Notes: generated by a model not told the origin, from the letters alone. DNA of 64,000 nt from Neobacillus niacini (GCF_000759675.1 NZ_BAWM01000086.1:68828-132827); one strand, 5' to 3'; positions 17,126 through 25,554 are shown, counted from the first letter of the stretch. Numbers and translations: made by a program.

Positions 17126-18430
17126 ATGGCAGTACAGGAAGCGAAAAGAGCGAATCGATTAAAATCCGGAAAATTGGTTAACAAGCTTGTTAATGAATAT
17201 TGGGAAGATTTGATTAATGCCAAGAAGACAGGTAAAAAGGTTGTTTATACTACTGGTCTACCAATTGGCCCATTTATGGCTGCGCAGGATATGGCATGGA
17301 TCCACGGAGAAGGATACGGTGCTCGTGTAGCAGCTAGACACGAGGAAAAAGAACCGCAAACCTTTGCTGAGAACCGGGGCTTTAATCGTGAACTTTGCTC
17401 TTATGCAAGAACACAAATGGGTTGTGCAATGTTTGCTGAATTAGGTGTTCCGGATGATTTAAACCCTGGTCCAATTGCGACCGAAATTCCAGCACCTGAT
17501 GCGATTGTTACTTGTTATCCAGGCTGTTCTACAGGACCTCAGTGGGATTGGGCAATCGAGCGTGTCTTTGGTAAAAAAATTCCTTGGTTTAATGTAGTTA
17601 TTCCGTATCATATGGGACGAAACGGTTCTACCTATATGAAAGGGGAAGAATTTGAGGAAAATGTAAAATACGTTGTCAGGCAGTTTGAAGATCTGATTAA
17701 GTTTTTAGAGGTAGTTAGCGGCAAGCCATATAACTGGGATAAATTCCAAGAGTTAATGGGTGTCACTAAAACCGTTGGAAAGCTTCGGATGGAAGCGATG
17801 GATCTTTGTAAGGCAAAACCAGCTCCTGCCAGCTTCTTTGATTGGTCCATTCAAATTGCACCAGTCAATTATCTCACCGCATGGCCAGGAACAATTGAAG
17901 CTATGCAAGCAGTTAAAGACGAGGTTCAAGAGAGACTTGACAACGGCGTTAGTGCTGTGCCAAATGAAAAATATCGTATTTTCTGGGAAGGAATTATGAA
18001 TTGGAATAAGCTTGGCTGGATGGCAGATAAGTTTGCAAGCTATGATGCCACAGTTGTTGCGGGTCGATATACACATATGGCCTTCTGGCACGAGCCTGAT
18101 ACGATCGATCCTGAACATCCGTTAAGAGGGATTGCGATTAACCATCTTGAGTGCCAACTCAACCTAGGCTACCCGATTACCGAGGAACGAATGATGACAT
18201 TATCTAAAGATTATTCCATCGACGGTATTGTCTTCCATGGTGCAAGAACTTGTCGATCATTCTCACGTTCTCATTTCTTGTTAGCTGAAAACTTGAATAA
18301 AAAGATGGGTATTCAATCTACTTCATTTGAAGGAGACATGGTTGACGATTCCTTTTACAAGGAAGAACTCGTTAATACTCGTATTGAAGCACTGATTGAA
18401 AGTCTCGAAGCACAAAAAAGCAGAGGTTAA
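17126..18430 (+). CDS. Benzoyl-CoA reductase/2-hydroxyacyl-CoA dehydratase family, larger subunit
   Basis: 434 aa, the same length as BcrB of class I benzoyl-CoA reductases. It starts at ATG 17126 with GAGAGGA upstream. Family marks are KKVVYTTGLPIGPF near residue 40, CSYARTQMGC (Cys91, Cys100), the cluster-binding VTCYPGCSTGPQWDW (Cys130, Cys134), and GARTCRSFSRSHF (Cys384). The latter resembles the C-terminal Ser/Cys motif of BcrB/HgdA subunits. With the 384-aa subunit it should form the catalytic heterodimer. Order (small-large-activator) is as in bcrC-B-then-ATPase operons, but a single ATPase gene follows instead of two. A reductase or a dehydratase are both possible. Confidence 0.88.
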   Translation: MAVQEAKRANRLKSGKLVNKLVNEYWEDLINAKKTGKKVVYTTGLPIGPFMAAQDMAWIHGEGYGARVAARHEEKEPQTFAENRGFNRELCSYARTQMGCAMFAELGVPDDLNPGPIATEIPAPDAIVTCYPGCSTGPQWDWAIERVFGKKIPWFNVVIPYHMGRNGSTYMKGEEFEENVKYVVRQFEDLIKFLEVVSGKPYNWDKFQELMGVTKTVGKLRMEAMDLCKAKPAPASFFDWSIQIAPVNYLTAWPGTIEAMQAVKDEVQERLDNGVSAVPNEKYRIFWEGIMNWNKLGWMADKFASYDATVVAGRYTHMAFWHEPDTIDPEHPLRGIAINHLECQLNLGYPITEERMMTLSKDYSIDGIVFHGARTCRSFSRSHFLLAENLNKKMGIQSTSFEGDMVDDSFYKEELVNTRIEALIESLEAQKSRG

Positions 18431-18443
18431 TAGAGACTGAAAT

Positions 18444-18468
18444 TGTCCGGGAAAACAATTCCCGGACA
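18444..18468 (+). other. Intercistronic hairpin between large subunit and activator
   Basis: TGTCCGGGAA and TTCCCGGACA form a perfect 10-bp GC-rich stem with a 5-base loop and no T-run. It could protect or process the mRNA and lower activator expression relative to the two subunits. Confidence 0.55.
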
Positions 18469-18540
18469 GGATTATAAAGATTCTGGATATGGGAGAGTTA
18501 ATCCCTTAAAGATAAAACAGATGAAAAAGGAGAGAGTTAG

Positions 18541-19449
18541 ATGACATCAAAAAGTGATGGTTCTTCCTTTTATACAATTGGTGTGGATAGCGGTTCCTTA
18601 ACAGGAAAAGCAGTAATAATTGATGGAAATCAACGAATTGTTTCCCATAGCGTCAAACAGTTGGGATTTGTTAGTCAAAAAGCCGTCATGATGGCGATCG
18701 ATGAAGCATTGGAAAAAGCAGGATTGGTACTCGATGATATCGCCTATACAGTAAGCACGGGTTATGGCCGGAAAAGGTTAGAAATTGCCGGTAAGAATCT
18801 TACAGAAATAAGTTGTCACGCAAAGGGAGCCAACTATCTTTATCCAGAAGTAAAAACAGTCATAGATATTGGTGGTCAGGACAGTAAGGTAATCGCGGTC
18901 GATCCGTCAGGAAATGTTAAAAATTTTGCGATGAACGACAAATGTGCTGCTGGGACCGGTCAATTCCTCGAAGTTCTTGCGAGAGCGTTGGACGTTGAAT
19001 TGACTGAAATTGGACCGTTGTCGATGCAATCAGATGCGGATATCAAAATCAGCTCGATGTGTACAACATTCGCTGAGTCAGAAGTCATTTCTTTAGTCGC
19101 AGAAGGTCACACAACGGTAGACATTCTTTCAGGTATGCATAAGGCGATTTCAGGGAGAATGAAAGGTTTGGTTGGGCGTGTAGGATTGCAGAAGCCAGTG
19201 ATGATGACAGGTGGAGGCGCCAAAAATATTGGATTGGTACATGCTTTAGAAAAATCCTTAGGTGTGTCTATTTTTATTCCGGAAGAACCGCAAATTATCG
19301 GTGCTTTAGGTGCAGCGTTATTTGCGAAAGACTTTGCTACAGGGATTCGAAAAAAAGTAGATGAGGAACAAGACCTCGATAAATCTCGTGCACCTGCTAA
19401 AGATTGCGGCAGCTGCTCCGTTCAGAATTACCAATTAAACAAAAACTGA
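18541..19449 (+). CDS. ATP-dependent activator of the dehydratase/reductase (BadF/BadG/BcrA/BcrD/HgdC family)
   Basis: 302 aa ASKHA-type ATPase. IGVDSGSLTGKAV is the phosphate-1 motif near residues 13-25, VIDIGGQDSKVI the phosphate-2 motif (108-118). The cysteines that share one [4Fe-4S] cluster across the homodimer are in NDKCAAGTGQFLE (Cys135) and SSMCTTFAESE (Cys174). It transfers one electron, with ATP hydrolysis, to the catalytic subunits. Only one such gene is present, as in homodimeric HgdC-type activators; class I benzoyl-CoA reductases normally have two different ATPase subunits. The C-terminal CGSCSVQN adds two extra cysteines not needed for the core. Confidence 0.92.
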   Translation: MTSKSDGSSFYTIGVDSGSLTGKAVIIDGNQRIVSHSVKQLGFVSQKAVMMAIDEALEKAGLVLDDIAYTVSTGYGRKRLEIAGKNLTEISCHAKGANYLYPEVKTVIDIGGQDSKVIAVDPSGNVKNFAMNDKCAAGTGQFLEVLARALDVELTEIGPLSMQSDADIKISSMCTTFAESEVISLVAEGHTTVDILSGMHKAISGRMKGLVGRVGLQKPVMMTGGGAKNIGLVHALEKSLGVSIFIPEEPQIIGALGAALFAKDFATGIRKKVDEEQDLDKSRAPAKDCGSCSVQNYQLNKN

Positions 19450-19476
19450 TTATGCTTTTAGAGAAAGGAGAAAGTC

Positions 19477-20265
19477 ATGCAATATGAGCGTATTCAATTC
19501 GAGCGTCGCGGTGCTGGCGCTTGGATTATTTTAGATAGTCCAAAGAATATGAATTCAGTATCATCCACCATGCTCGGTGAGTTGGAGAGCGTATTGAAAG
19601 AGTGTGAAGCTGATAGCAGTGTCAAGGTTGTAGTTCTAACTGGAACAGGATCTGCCTTTTGCGCGGGTGCGGACCTTAAAAATGTCCTTTCCTCTTTAAG
19701 TAGTTCAGAGCCTGGGACGAAGGATTTTCTTGAAATGTTCGATGAGGTTTGCAGTCTTCTACGTAAAATGCCAAAACCCGTCATTGCGGCAGTCAATGGC
19801 TTAGCACTTGCAGGAGGACTGGAGCTTCTCATGTGCTGCGATATTGTATATGCGGCTGAAAGTGCCAAAATGGGGGATGCTCATTCTAACTTTGGCGTTT
19901 TTCCAGGTGCGGGTGGTGCGGCGGTATTGCCGAAGAAAATCGGGCTTAATCGCGCTAAGTATCTTTTATTTAGCGGTGATTTTTTATCTGCTGCTGAGAT
20001 GGAAAGATTCGGTTTGGTTAATAAAGTAGTTGCTGACGGGAAGCTTGTGGAGGAAGTCGAAAATTTTGTTGAAAAGCTTGCGGCTAAAAGTCCATTGGTG
20101 CTCCGCCGAATGAAGGAAGTAGCAAACGCGTCGGTTGATCAAACTCAGGATGCAGCATTACGCCATGAAATGCTTCACTTACGACAGCATGTTCGATCCT
20201 ATGACTTAGCAGAGGGACTTGCAGCCTTTGCAGAAAAACGCAAACCAGAATTTAAGGGCTATTAA
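19477..20265 (+). CDS. Crotonase-family enzyme 1 (one catalytic Glu replaced)
   Basis: 262 aa enoyl-CoA hydratase/isomerase fold. FCAGADLKNV and AVNGLALAGGLELLM form the oxyanion hole and carry Glu116 at the first catalytic position. At the second one, where hydratases have FGQPE, it reads MGDAHSNFG, with His136 instead of Glu. A plain hydratase activity is therefore doubtful. Ring-opening hydrolases (BadI-like) and isomerases of this family also deviate at these sites. Position directly after the activator gene (27 bp) and before an SDR (12 bp) shows tight operon coupling. Confidence 0.88.
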   Translation: MQYERIQFERRGAGAWIILDSPKNMNSVSSTMLGELESVLKECEADSSVKVVVLTGTGSAFCAGADLKNVLSSLSSSEPGTKDFLEMFDEVCSLLRKMPKPVIAAVNGLALAGGLELLMCCDIVYAAESAKMGDAHSNFGVFPGAGGAAVLPKKIGLNRAKYLLFSGDFLSAAEMERFGLVNKVVADGKLVEEVENFVEKLAAKSPLVLRRMKEVANASVDQTQDAALRHEMLHLRQHVRSYDLAEGLAAFAEKRKPEFKGY

Positions 20266-20277
20266 GGGGAGATAAAA

Positions 20278-21045
20278 ATGAAAATCGAAAATAGTGTATT
20301 TATCATAACCGGCGGGGCCTCGGGTCTTGGTGAGTCCTGTACAAGGCTGTTTGTGGAACAAGGTGCAAAGGTCGGAATTTTAGATATGAATGATGATCGT
20401 GGAGAGAATCTTGCAAGAGAACTTGGTGAATCTGTTGTTTTCTGCAAGACAGATGTTAGTGATGAAAATTCTGTCCGTGAAGCGGTGGAAACAGTCTCTA
20501 ATGCTTTTGGAGGTATTCATGTAGCAATCAATTGTGCAGGGCTTATTTTTGGTGCGAAGGTCCACTCTAAGAAGGGACTTTTTCCAATGGATAAGTTTAA
20601 TAAAGTAATCCAAGTAAATCTAGTCGGTACGATGAACCTGGTGCGATACGCAGTCCAAGAGATGTTGAAGAATGAACCTGATGAAAACGGGGAAAGAGGA
20701 GTTATTGTAAATACTGCTTCTGCAGCTGCATTTGGCGGTCAGCTGGGACAGGCAGCGTATAGTGCGTCAAAAGCTGGAGTAGTAGGGATGACACTTCCGA
20801 TTGCCCGGGAGATTGGGGATTATGGAATGCGAATCGTTGCGATTTCACCAGGCCTTTTCGATACGCAAATGTCTAGAGGAATGCCTGATAGTTTTAAACA
20901 GGAAGTAACACAGCATATTCCTTTCCCAAAGAGGCTCGGCAAGCCGTCCGAATATGCAGCAACGGTTAGACATATTGTTGAAAATCCTTATTTAAATGGA
21001 ACAACGATTATGCTAGACGGTGCAGCACAGCTGCCTGCGAAATAA
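20278..21045 (+). CDS. HSD10-like 3-hydroxyacyl-CoA dehydrogenase (SDR)
   Basis: 255 aa SDR with a full active site: TGGASGLGE (11-19), NCAG (85-88), Ser148 and YSASK (Tyr161, Lys165). AINCAGLIFGAKVHSKKG and the long insert before NTASAAAFGGQLGQAAYSASKAG are the pattern of HSD17B10/type II 3-hydroxyacyl-CoA dehydrogenases, which oxidise 3-hydroxyacyl-CoA and 2-methyl-3-hydroxyacyl-CoA. It likely makes the 3-oxoacyl-CoA for the SCP2-type thiolase. Its start is 12 bp after the crotonase stop, so translation is probably coupled. Confidence 0.9.
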   Translation: MKIENSVFIITGGASGLGESCTRLFVEQGAKVGILDMNDDRGENLARELGESVVFCKTDVSDENSVREAVETVSNAFGGIHVAINCAGLIFGAKVHSKKGLFPMDKFNKVIQVNLVGTMNLVRYAVQEMLKNEPDENGERGVIVNTASAAAFGGQLGQAAYSASKAGVVGMTLPIAREIGDYGMRIVAISPGLFDTQMSRGMPDSFKQEVTQHIPFPKRLGKPSEYAATVRHIVENPYLNGTTIMLDGAAQLPAK

Positions 21046-21080
21046 AACAAAATACAAAGATATATAGAAAGGAGAAAAAA

Positions 21081-22268
21081 ATGGCTGGAGCACTAGAAGG
21101 TTTAAAAATATTAGATTTCAGTACATTGGTTCCTGGACCATATGCGACCATGTGCTTAGCCGATATGGGAGCGGATGTACTTAGGGTGAAATCGGGCACG
21201 AGACCAGATGTCGTCGATTTTTTACCACCTTTCCTGCCTGAAACAGAAGTGTCAGCGGTATCGGCACAATTGAGTAGGAATAAAAAGGTAATGACCCTCA
21301 ATCTTAAAGATCCTCGTGCAGTTGAAGTAATTCATCAGCTTTTAGGAGAGTACGATATTATCATCGAACAATTCCGTCCAGGTGTGATGGCGAAGCTGAA
21401 CCTAGATTACGAGAGTCTTAAAAAAGTAAATCCGAGATTAATCTATTGCTCGTTAACAGGTTACGGTCAGACAGGACCATTGAGGGATCGTGCAGGTCAT
21501 GACATCAACTACATAGCCATGTCGGGTGTCGCTTCTTATTCAGGAAAGAAAAAGTCAGGACCTCCGCTGATGGGAATAGCCGTCGCGGATATTGCTTCAG
21601 GTTCCAACAATGCCATTATTGGAATTCTTTCGTCCGTCATCTATCGAGAGCGAACTGGGAATGGTCAGCATATTGATGTTTCGATGACCGATGGAATGAT
21701 TGCGTTTAATTCGTTTATGCAGGGTGCTAGTTATCTAATAAATGGTAAAGACATTGGGATGGAGGAAAATCTTCTCAATGGGGGCTCTCTCTATGATTAC
21801 TATGAAACCCAGGATGGTAGATACCTTAGTTTCGGTGGTGTTGAGCCACAATTTTTCAAGGCCTTTTGTCAAACTATTGGAAGACCTGAACTGGTTGCTG
21901 GAGGCGTGGAGGCAGAAAATGTGGCTCAAATCAAAGAGGAGATTAGTGAGATTTTAAAGACGAAGACGTTAGATGAATGGATGGAATTATTTAATGCTAC
22001 GGACGCCTGCGTTGAGCCGGTGCTCTCTCTAGGTGAAGTATTAGAAGGACCACTTGTTGAAGAGCGAGGAATGGTGGTTAAAGTTCCTGGACCAAATGGG
22101 TCAACAGTAAAACAGATTGCCAATCCGATTAAGTTCTCGGAGTCCATTCCTCAGTATCGTCACACGGGTATCCCACTATCAGAGGCGAATACAGAAGAGG
22201 TTATGAAAAATCTCGGCTATTCTCAAGAGGAAATCAAGGAATTTGGCAAGACTGGTCTATTCAGCTAA
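21081..22268 (+). CDS. CaiB/BaiF family III CoA-transferase or alpha-methylacyl-CoA racemase
   Basis: 395 aa. The N-terminus (LKILDFSTLVPGPYATMCLADMGADV) and SLTGYGQTGPLRDRAGHDINY are characteristic. The catalytic Asp is in IAVADIASG (Asp170), and His140 in AGHDINY is at the position of the AMACR catalytic histidine (GHDINY in the human and mycobacterial racemases). That pair favours a racemase acting on 2-methylacyl-CoA, but FldA-like CoA-transferases that feed 2-hydroxyacyl-CoA dehydratases belong to the same family and cannot be excluded. AAGGAG precedes the ATG. It is placed between the HSD10-like SDR and a hydratase. Confidence 0.88.
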   Translation: MAGALEGLKILDFSTLVPGPYATMCLADMGADVLRVKSGTRPDVVDFLPPFLPETEVSAVSAQLSRNKKVMTLNLKDPRAVEVIHQLLGEYDIIIEQFRPGVMAKLNLDYESLKKVNPRLIYCSLTGYGQTGPLRDRAGHDINYIAMSGVASYSGKKKSGPPLMGIAVADIASGSNNAIIGILSSVIYRERTGNGQHIDVSMTDGMIAFNSFMQGASYLINGKDIGMEENLLNGGSLYDYYETQDGRYLSFGGVEPQFFKAFCQTIGRPELVAGGVEAENVAQIKEEISEILKTKTLDEWMELFNATDACVEPVLSLGEVLEGPLVEERGMVVKVPGPNGSTVKQIANPIKFSESIPQYRHTGIPLSEANTEEVMKNLGYSQEEIKEFGKTGLFS

Positions 22269-22306
22269 TTGAGTTCATTTTTCAAAGAATTAAGGGGGTA
22301 AGAATT

Positions 22307-23089
22307 TTGTTAAAGACACTTTTTGTAAAATTAAATGTTGAAAACAGGACGGCTGTTATTACGATTGAAAATAAGCCGGTGAATGCACTTAGTGCGCAGA
22401 TTATGGAAGAGCTTGATCTGACTTTGGATGTGGTTAGGGAAAATTCTGATGTTCAAACCGTTATTATAACCGGTGGTGGTGACAAAGCGTTTGTAGCCGG
22501 AGCAGACATTAAGCAGTTTATTGAAATGGCTCCTGATGTAGGATACGACCTTGTTAAAATTGGACACCAGATTTTTAATAAAATTGAAAACTTTGAAGTA
22601 CCTGTGCTAGCGGCGATTGAAGGATTTACTCTTGGAGCTGGTTGTGAATTAGCGATGGCATGTGATATTCGCATTGCAGGTGAGAAAGCATTATTCGGAC
22701 AGCCTGAGGTGAATTTAGGGATTATTCCAGGCTATGGAGGAACTCAGCGCTTACCAAGATTAGTAGGAGCTGGAAAAGCGAAAGAACTTATTTTTACCGG
22801 AGATACCATCGATGCAAATGAAGCATACCGAATTGGTTTGGTTGATATTCTTGTTCCAACTGGAGAATCACTTAGTCGAGCACATACTTTATCAGCGAAG
22901 ATCCAGAAGAAGGGACCACTGGCTATTAAAGCTGCCAAAAAGGCGATTATCCAGGGATTGGATCTGCCGATGGAGGAAGCATTAGAACTTGAGGCAGTTC
23001 AATTTAAAAGCCTTTGTTCCACTGAGGATCAAAAGGAAGGTGCGAGAGCCTTTTTAGCGAAGGAAAAGCCACAGTTTCAAGGAAAATAA
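22307..23089 (+). CDS. Enoyl-CoA hydratase (crotonase 2, canonical)
   Basis: 260 aa, starting at TTG 22307 behind AAGGGGG. Both hydratase glutamates are present: Glu114 in LGAGCELAMACD and Glu134 in FGQPEVNLGIIPGYGGTQRLPR. The oxyanion hole AFVAGADIKQ is normal. It should add water to a 2,3-enoyl-CoA made by the acyl-CoA dehydrogenase. Of the three crotonases here it is the only one with a complete hydratase active site. Confidence 0.92.
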   Translation: MLKTLFVKLNVENRTAVITIENKPVNALSAQIMEELDLTLDVVRENSDVQTVIITGGGDKAFVAGADIKQFIEMAPDVGYDLVKIGHQIFNKIENFEVPVLAAIEGFTLGAGCELAMACDIRIAGEKALFGQPEVNLGIIPGYGGTQRLPRLVGAGKAKELIFTGDTIDANEAYRIGLVDILVPTGESLSRAHTLSAKIQKKGPLAIKAAKKAIIQGLDLPMEEALELEAVQFKSLCSTEDQKEGARAFLAKEKPQFQGK

Positions 23090-23112
23090 ATTTTTATAGA
23101 GGAGAAATAATA

Positions 23113-23889
23113 ATGTCTCAACCTATATTAGTAAAAATTGAGAACGGAATCGGCTTTATTTCACTCAATCGTTCTCAAAAATTGAACTCTCTATCAACCG
23201 ATTTAGTTGAGGGTCTGACAGAAGCGCTGCTTAGTTTAGATACAAATCCTGAGGTGAAAGTGATTGTCTTATCGGGTGAAGGGAAATCCTATTGTGCTGG
23301 GGGAGATCTAGAAACCATTCAGCAGTTTTCGAAACAAAGTGAAATTGCTGCTTATTTAGAAAAAGCGATTAATGTTACTCGAATGATTTTGAATATGGAA
23401 AAATATGTGATTTCTGCTGTTAATGGATATGCTGCGGGAGCAGGCTTTAGTCTTGCCCTTGCTTCAGATTTCATTGTAGCTGACCCCACGGCGAAGTTCG
23501 GCTTAAGCTTTGTGAATATTGGAGTCATTCCTGATTTGGGTTTACTCAAGTTATTATCCGAACGAGTGCCTACCGCCATTGCCAAGGAATGGATTGTTTC
23601 CGGTAAGATTTTAGGTGTTGAAGAGGCTAAGACATGGGGGATAATTAATAAGGTAGTTGAAGGTGATTTACTTCAGGGAGCAAGTGAATTTGCTCAGACC
23701 ATCTTGAAGGGTCCGCCATTAAGTAATCGATATGTGAAAAAAATGTTAAACCATTCTGTACATCTTCCTTGGGAGGCATTTTTAGAACAAGAAATCATGG
23801 TTCAAGCCCACCTGATAGCAAGTGAAGATCTTCAAGAGGGCGTAAACGCGTTTTTGGAAAAACGTGCACCTGAATTTAAAGGGGTTTAA
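23113..23889 (+). CDS. Crotonase 3, PaaG-like enoyl-CoA isomerase
   Basis: 258 aa. The usual hydratase glutamates are missing (AGAGFSLALASD has Ser, FGLSFVNIG has Phe/Val). An aspartate appears in NIGVIPDLGLL (Asp141), the place of the catalytic Asp in PaaG and related isomerases. SYCAGGDLE is the oxyanion hole. Double-bond isomerisation of an enoyl-CoA is the best prediction. It lies 24 bp downstream of crotonase 2 and 31 bp upstream of the dehydrogenase, the order typical of phenylacetate-like or beta-oxidation modules. Confidence 0.88.
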   Translation: MSQPILVKIENGIGFISLNRSQKLNSLSTDLVEGLTEALLSLDTNPEVKVIVLSGEGKSYCAGGDLETIQQFSKQSEIAAYLEKAINVTRMILNMEKYVISAVNGYAAGAGFSLALASDFIVADPTAKFGLSFVNIGVIPDLGLLKLLSERVPTAIAKEWIVSGKILGVEEAKTWGIINKVVEGDLLQGASEFAQTILKGPPLSNRYVKKMLNHSVHLPWEAFLEQEIMVQAHLIASEDLQEGVNAFLEKRAPEFKGV

Positions 23890-23919
23890 CTTTTAAGAAA
23901 AAATTTTGGAGGTTGTCAA

Positions 23920-24765
23920 ATGTCAATTAAAACAATTGGTGTGATTGGGGCCGGAAGCATGGGATCGGGTATCGCTCAGGTAGCAGCTTGTGCAGGGTTC
24001 CAAGTGATTTTATCTGATATACAAGAGGATTTTTTAACGAGAAGTTTAGGATTTATCGGGAAAAGCTTAGAGAAGCTTTCATCTAAGGGAAAACTGAATG
24101 ACTCTGTTGAAACCATTTTAAATCGGTTTACGACAACTACTAGATTGGAAGATTTGAAAGACGCTGATTTAGTGTTTGAGGTTATCATCGAGAATATGGA
24201 GAAAAAGAAAGAGTTATATAAAAATATTGATCAAATTTGCAAACCTGAAGCAATCTTTTGCTCCAATACATCAGGTTTAAGTATAACCGAGATGGCATCT
24301 GCTACAAAGCGTGCAGACCGGGTGATAGGAACTCACTTTTTTAACCCAGTGCCGCTTATGGAACTAGTCGAAATTATCCGAGGCAATGATACCTCTGATG
24401 AAACCTATATGATCGCCAAAGATTTGTGTGAAAGCTTTGGTAAAAAATCAATTTCAGTGAATGAAGCACCTTTGTTTGCAGTAAATCGAATCTTAGCACC
24501 AATGATAAACGAGGCAATATTTGTCCTTCAAGAAGGCGTTGCCACCAAGGAAGATATTGACCTCGGAATGAAATTAGGAGCCAATCACCCGATTGGACCA
24601 ATAGCTCTAGCTGATATGATTGGCCTCGACGTCATGCTCATGGTATTAGAAACACTCTATCAAGAAACAGCCGACTCCAAATATCGCCCAGCCACACTAT
24701 TAAAAAAATTAGTTCGAGCAGGACACTACGGCAGAAAAACCGGCCGCGGATTCTATGAATATTAA
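23920..24765 (+). CDS. 3-hydroxyacyl-CoA dehydrogenase (HBD/PaaH type)
   Basis: 281 aa, the standard short bacterial form. The NAD loop is GVIGAGSMGSGIAQ (residues 8-20); the catalytic pair is His139 in GTHFFNPVPLMELVE and Glu151. HPIGPIALADMIGLDV and the C-terminal GHYGRKTGRGFYEY are standard. It oxidises (S)-3-hydroxyacyl-CoA to 3-oxoacyl-CoA with NAD. It is the second such activity in the cluster besides the HSD10-like SDR, which suggests two rounds of oxidation or two stereochemical routes. A repeat element starts about 15 bp after its stop. Confidence 0.93.
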   Translation: MSIKTIGVIGAGSMGSGIAQVAACAGFQVILSDIQEDFLTRSLGFIGKSLEKLSSKGKLNDSVETILNRFTTTTRLEDLKDADLVFEVIIENMEKKKELYKNIDQICKPEAIFCSNTSGLSITEMASATKRADRVIGTHFFNPVPLMELVEIIRGNDTSDETYMIAKDLCESFGKKSISVNEAPLFAVNRILAPMINEAIFVLQEGVATKEDIDLGMKLGANHPIGPIALADMIGLDVMLMVLETLYQETADSKYRPATLLKKLVRAGHYGRKTGRGFYEY

Positions 24766-24779
24766 TTGGTGCCTTTTTT

Positions 24780-24838
24780 GGTGCCTGTCACCGCTCGTGG
24801 ACAAATCACCCGATTTGTCCGCCTGAGGTGGACAGCTG
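24780..24838 (+). repeat. GGTGCCTGTCACC hairpin repeat, copy 1
   Basis: Starts with GGTGCCTGTCACC, then CTCGTGGACAAA, a hairpin (GGACAAA with TTTGTCC) and GGTGGACAG. Two further copies, one shortened, occur at 25316 and 25555. Copy 1 lies between the dehydrogenase and thioesterase genes and makes a false upstream extension of the latter. Confidence 0.75.
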
Positions 24839-24900
24839 AAGGAAGGTCGAATTCTATATTTGTAGAATCGGCCTATTGTTTTAGATTCTATTTTGGGGTG

Positions 24901-25296
24901 ATGAAGCTGGAAACACAGTATATAAAAAATCCATTTGATCATTTACTAAATTGCCAATATGAAAGAATAAGTGAAACTAATTTAAAAGTAATCTTGCCAG
25001 TTCAGCCGTTACTATTAAATACAGTAGGGTACGTTCAAGGCGGGATTATAAGCTTGTTAGCAGATTTAGCAATGGGCAATACATGTAATACCTTTGATAA
25101 AGACGAAAACAGTCTCCAATCAGTCGTAACAGTTGATCTCAAAACAACCTACCTAAAAGGAGCAACAGGTGAATTCCTCTCTGCAGACGCAAACCTCATC
25201 AAAAAAGGAAGAACCCTTAACCACCTCGACTGTAACATTTACAACGACCAAAACGAACTAGTCGCTAAAGCAAATGGTATATTTGCTAATTTGTAA
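24901..25296 (+). CDS. Hotdog-fold thioesterase (PaaI-like)
   Basis: 131 aa from ATG 24901, which follows TTTTGGGGTG. Longer reading through the repeat upstream has no family support. NTVGYVQGGIISLLADLAMGN is the core helix of PaaI/YbgC-type hotdog thioesterases, with the conserved GG and Asp, followed by VTVDLKTTYLKGA and NHLDCNIYNDQNELVAKANGIF. It should hydrolyse a CoA ester, perhaps to release CoA from dead-end intermediates of the cluster. It is the last gene before the strong terminator at 25374. Confidence 0.85.
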   Translation: MKLETQYIKNPFDHLLNCQYERISETNLKVILPVQPLLLNTVGYVQGGIISLLADLAMGNTCNTFDKDENSLQSVVTVDLKTTYLKGATGEFLSADANLIKKGRTLNHLDCNIYNDQNELVAKANGIFANL

Positions 25297-25315
25297 TGGT
25301 TAATGGTTATATTAT

Positions 25316-25345
25316 GGTGCCTTTCACCGACAAGGGTGGACAGTT
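25316..25345 (+). repeat. GGTGCC repeat, shortened copy 2
   Basis: GGTGCCTTTCACC followed by AAGGGTGGACAG; the central hairpin of copies 1 and 3 is deleted. Confidence 0.6.
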
Positions 25346-25373
25346 GGAATGCTATTGCTCTGCGCAACTTATC

Positions 25374-25415
25374 AAAAAACGCCAACCCTTTACTAAATAA
25401 GGGTTGGCGTTTTTA
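25374..25415 (+). terminator. Strong terminator at the end of the CoA cluster
   Basis: ACGCCAACCCTT and AAGGGTTGGCGT form a perfect 12-bp stem flanked by A- and T-runs. It marks the end of the transcription unit that starts near 11.7 kb. Confidence 0.95.
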
Positions 25416-25554
25416 TTAGCGAGATAGTATGGTTTGGTGGTTATTTTGGTTTGGTGGAACCATCGGATAGACATTTTCTTCTTCTATTATATTAAACTCC
25501 ATCAGAACCGGTCAAGTACGCTGAAAAGCATCCGAAATTATCTGCATGAGTATT

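Noticed and set aside
16938..17162. Open frame of 74 codons over the palindromic repeat
   Set aside because: It translates the repeat itself, has no ribosome binding site and overlaps the start of the larger dehydratase subunit.
15732..19449. Complete class I benzoyl-CoA reductase (four subunits)
   Set aside because: Subunit lengths fit BcrC and BcrB, but only one ATPase gene is present, so the assignment was left at family level.
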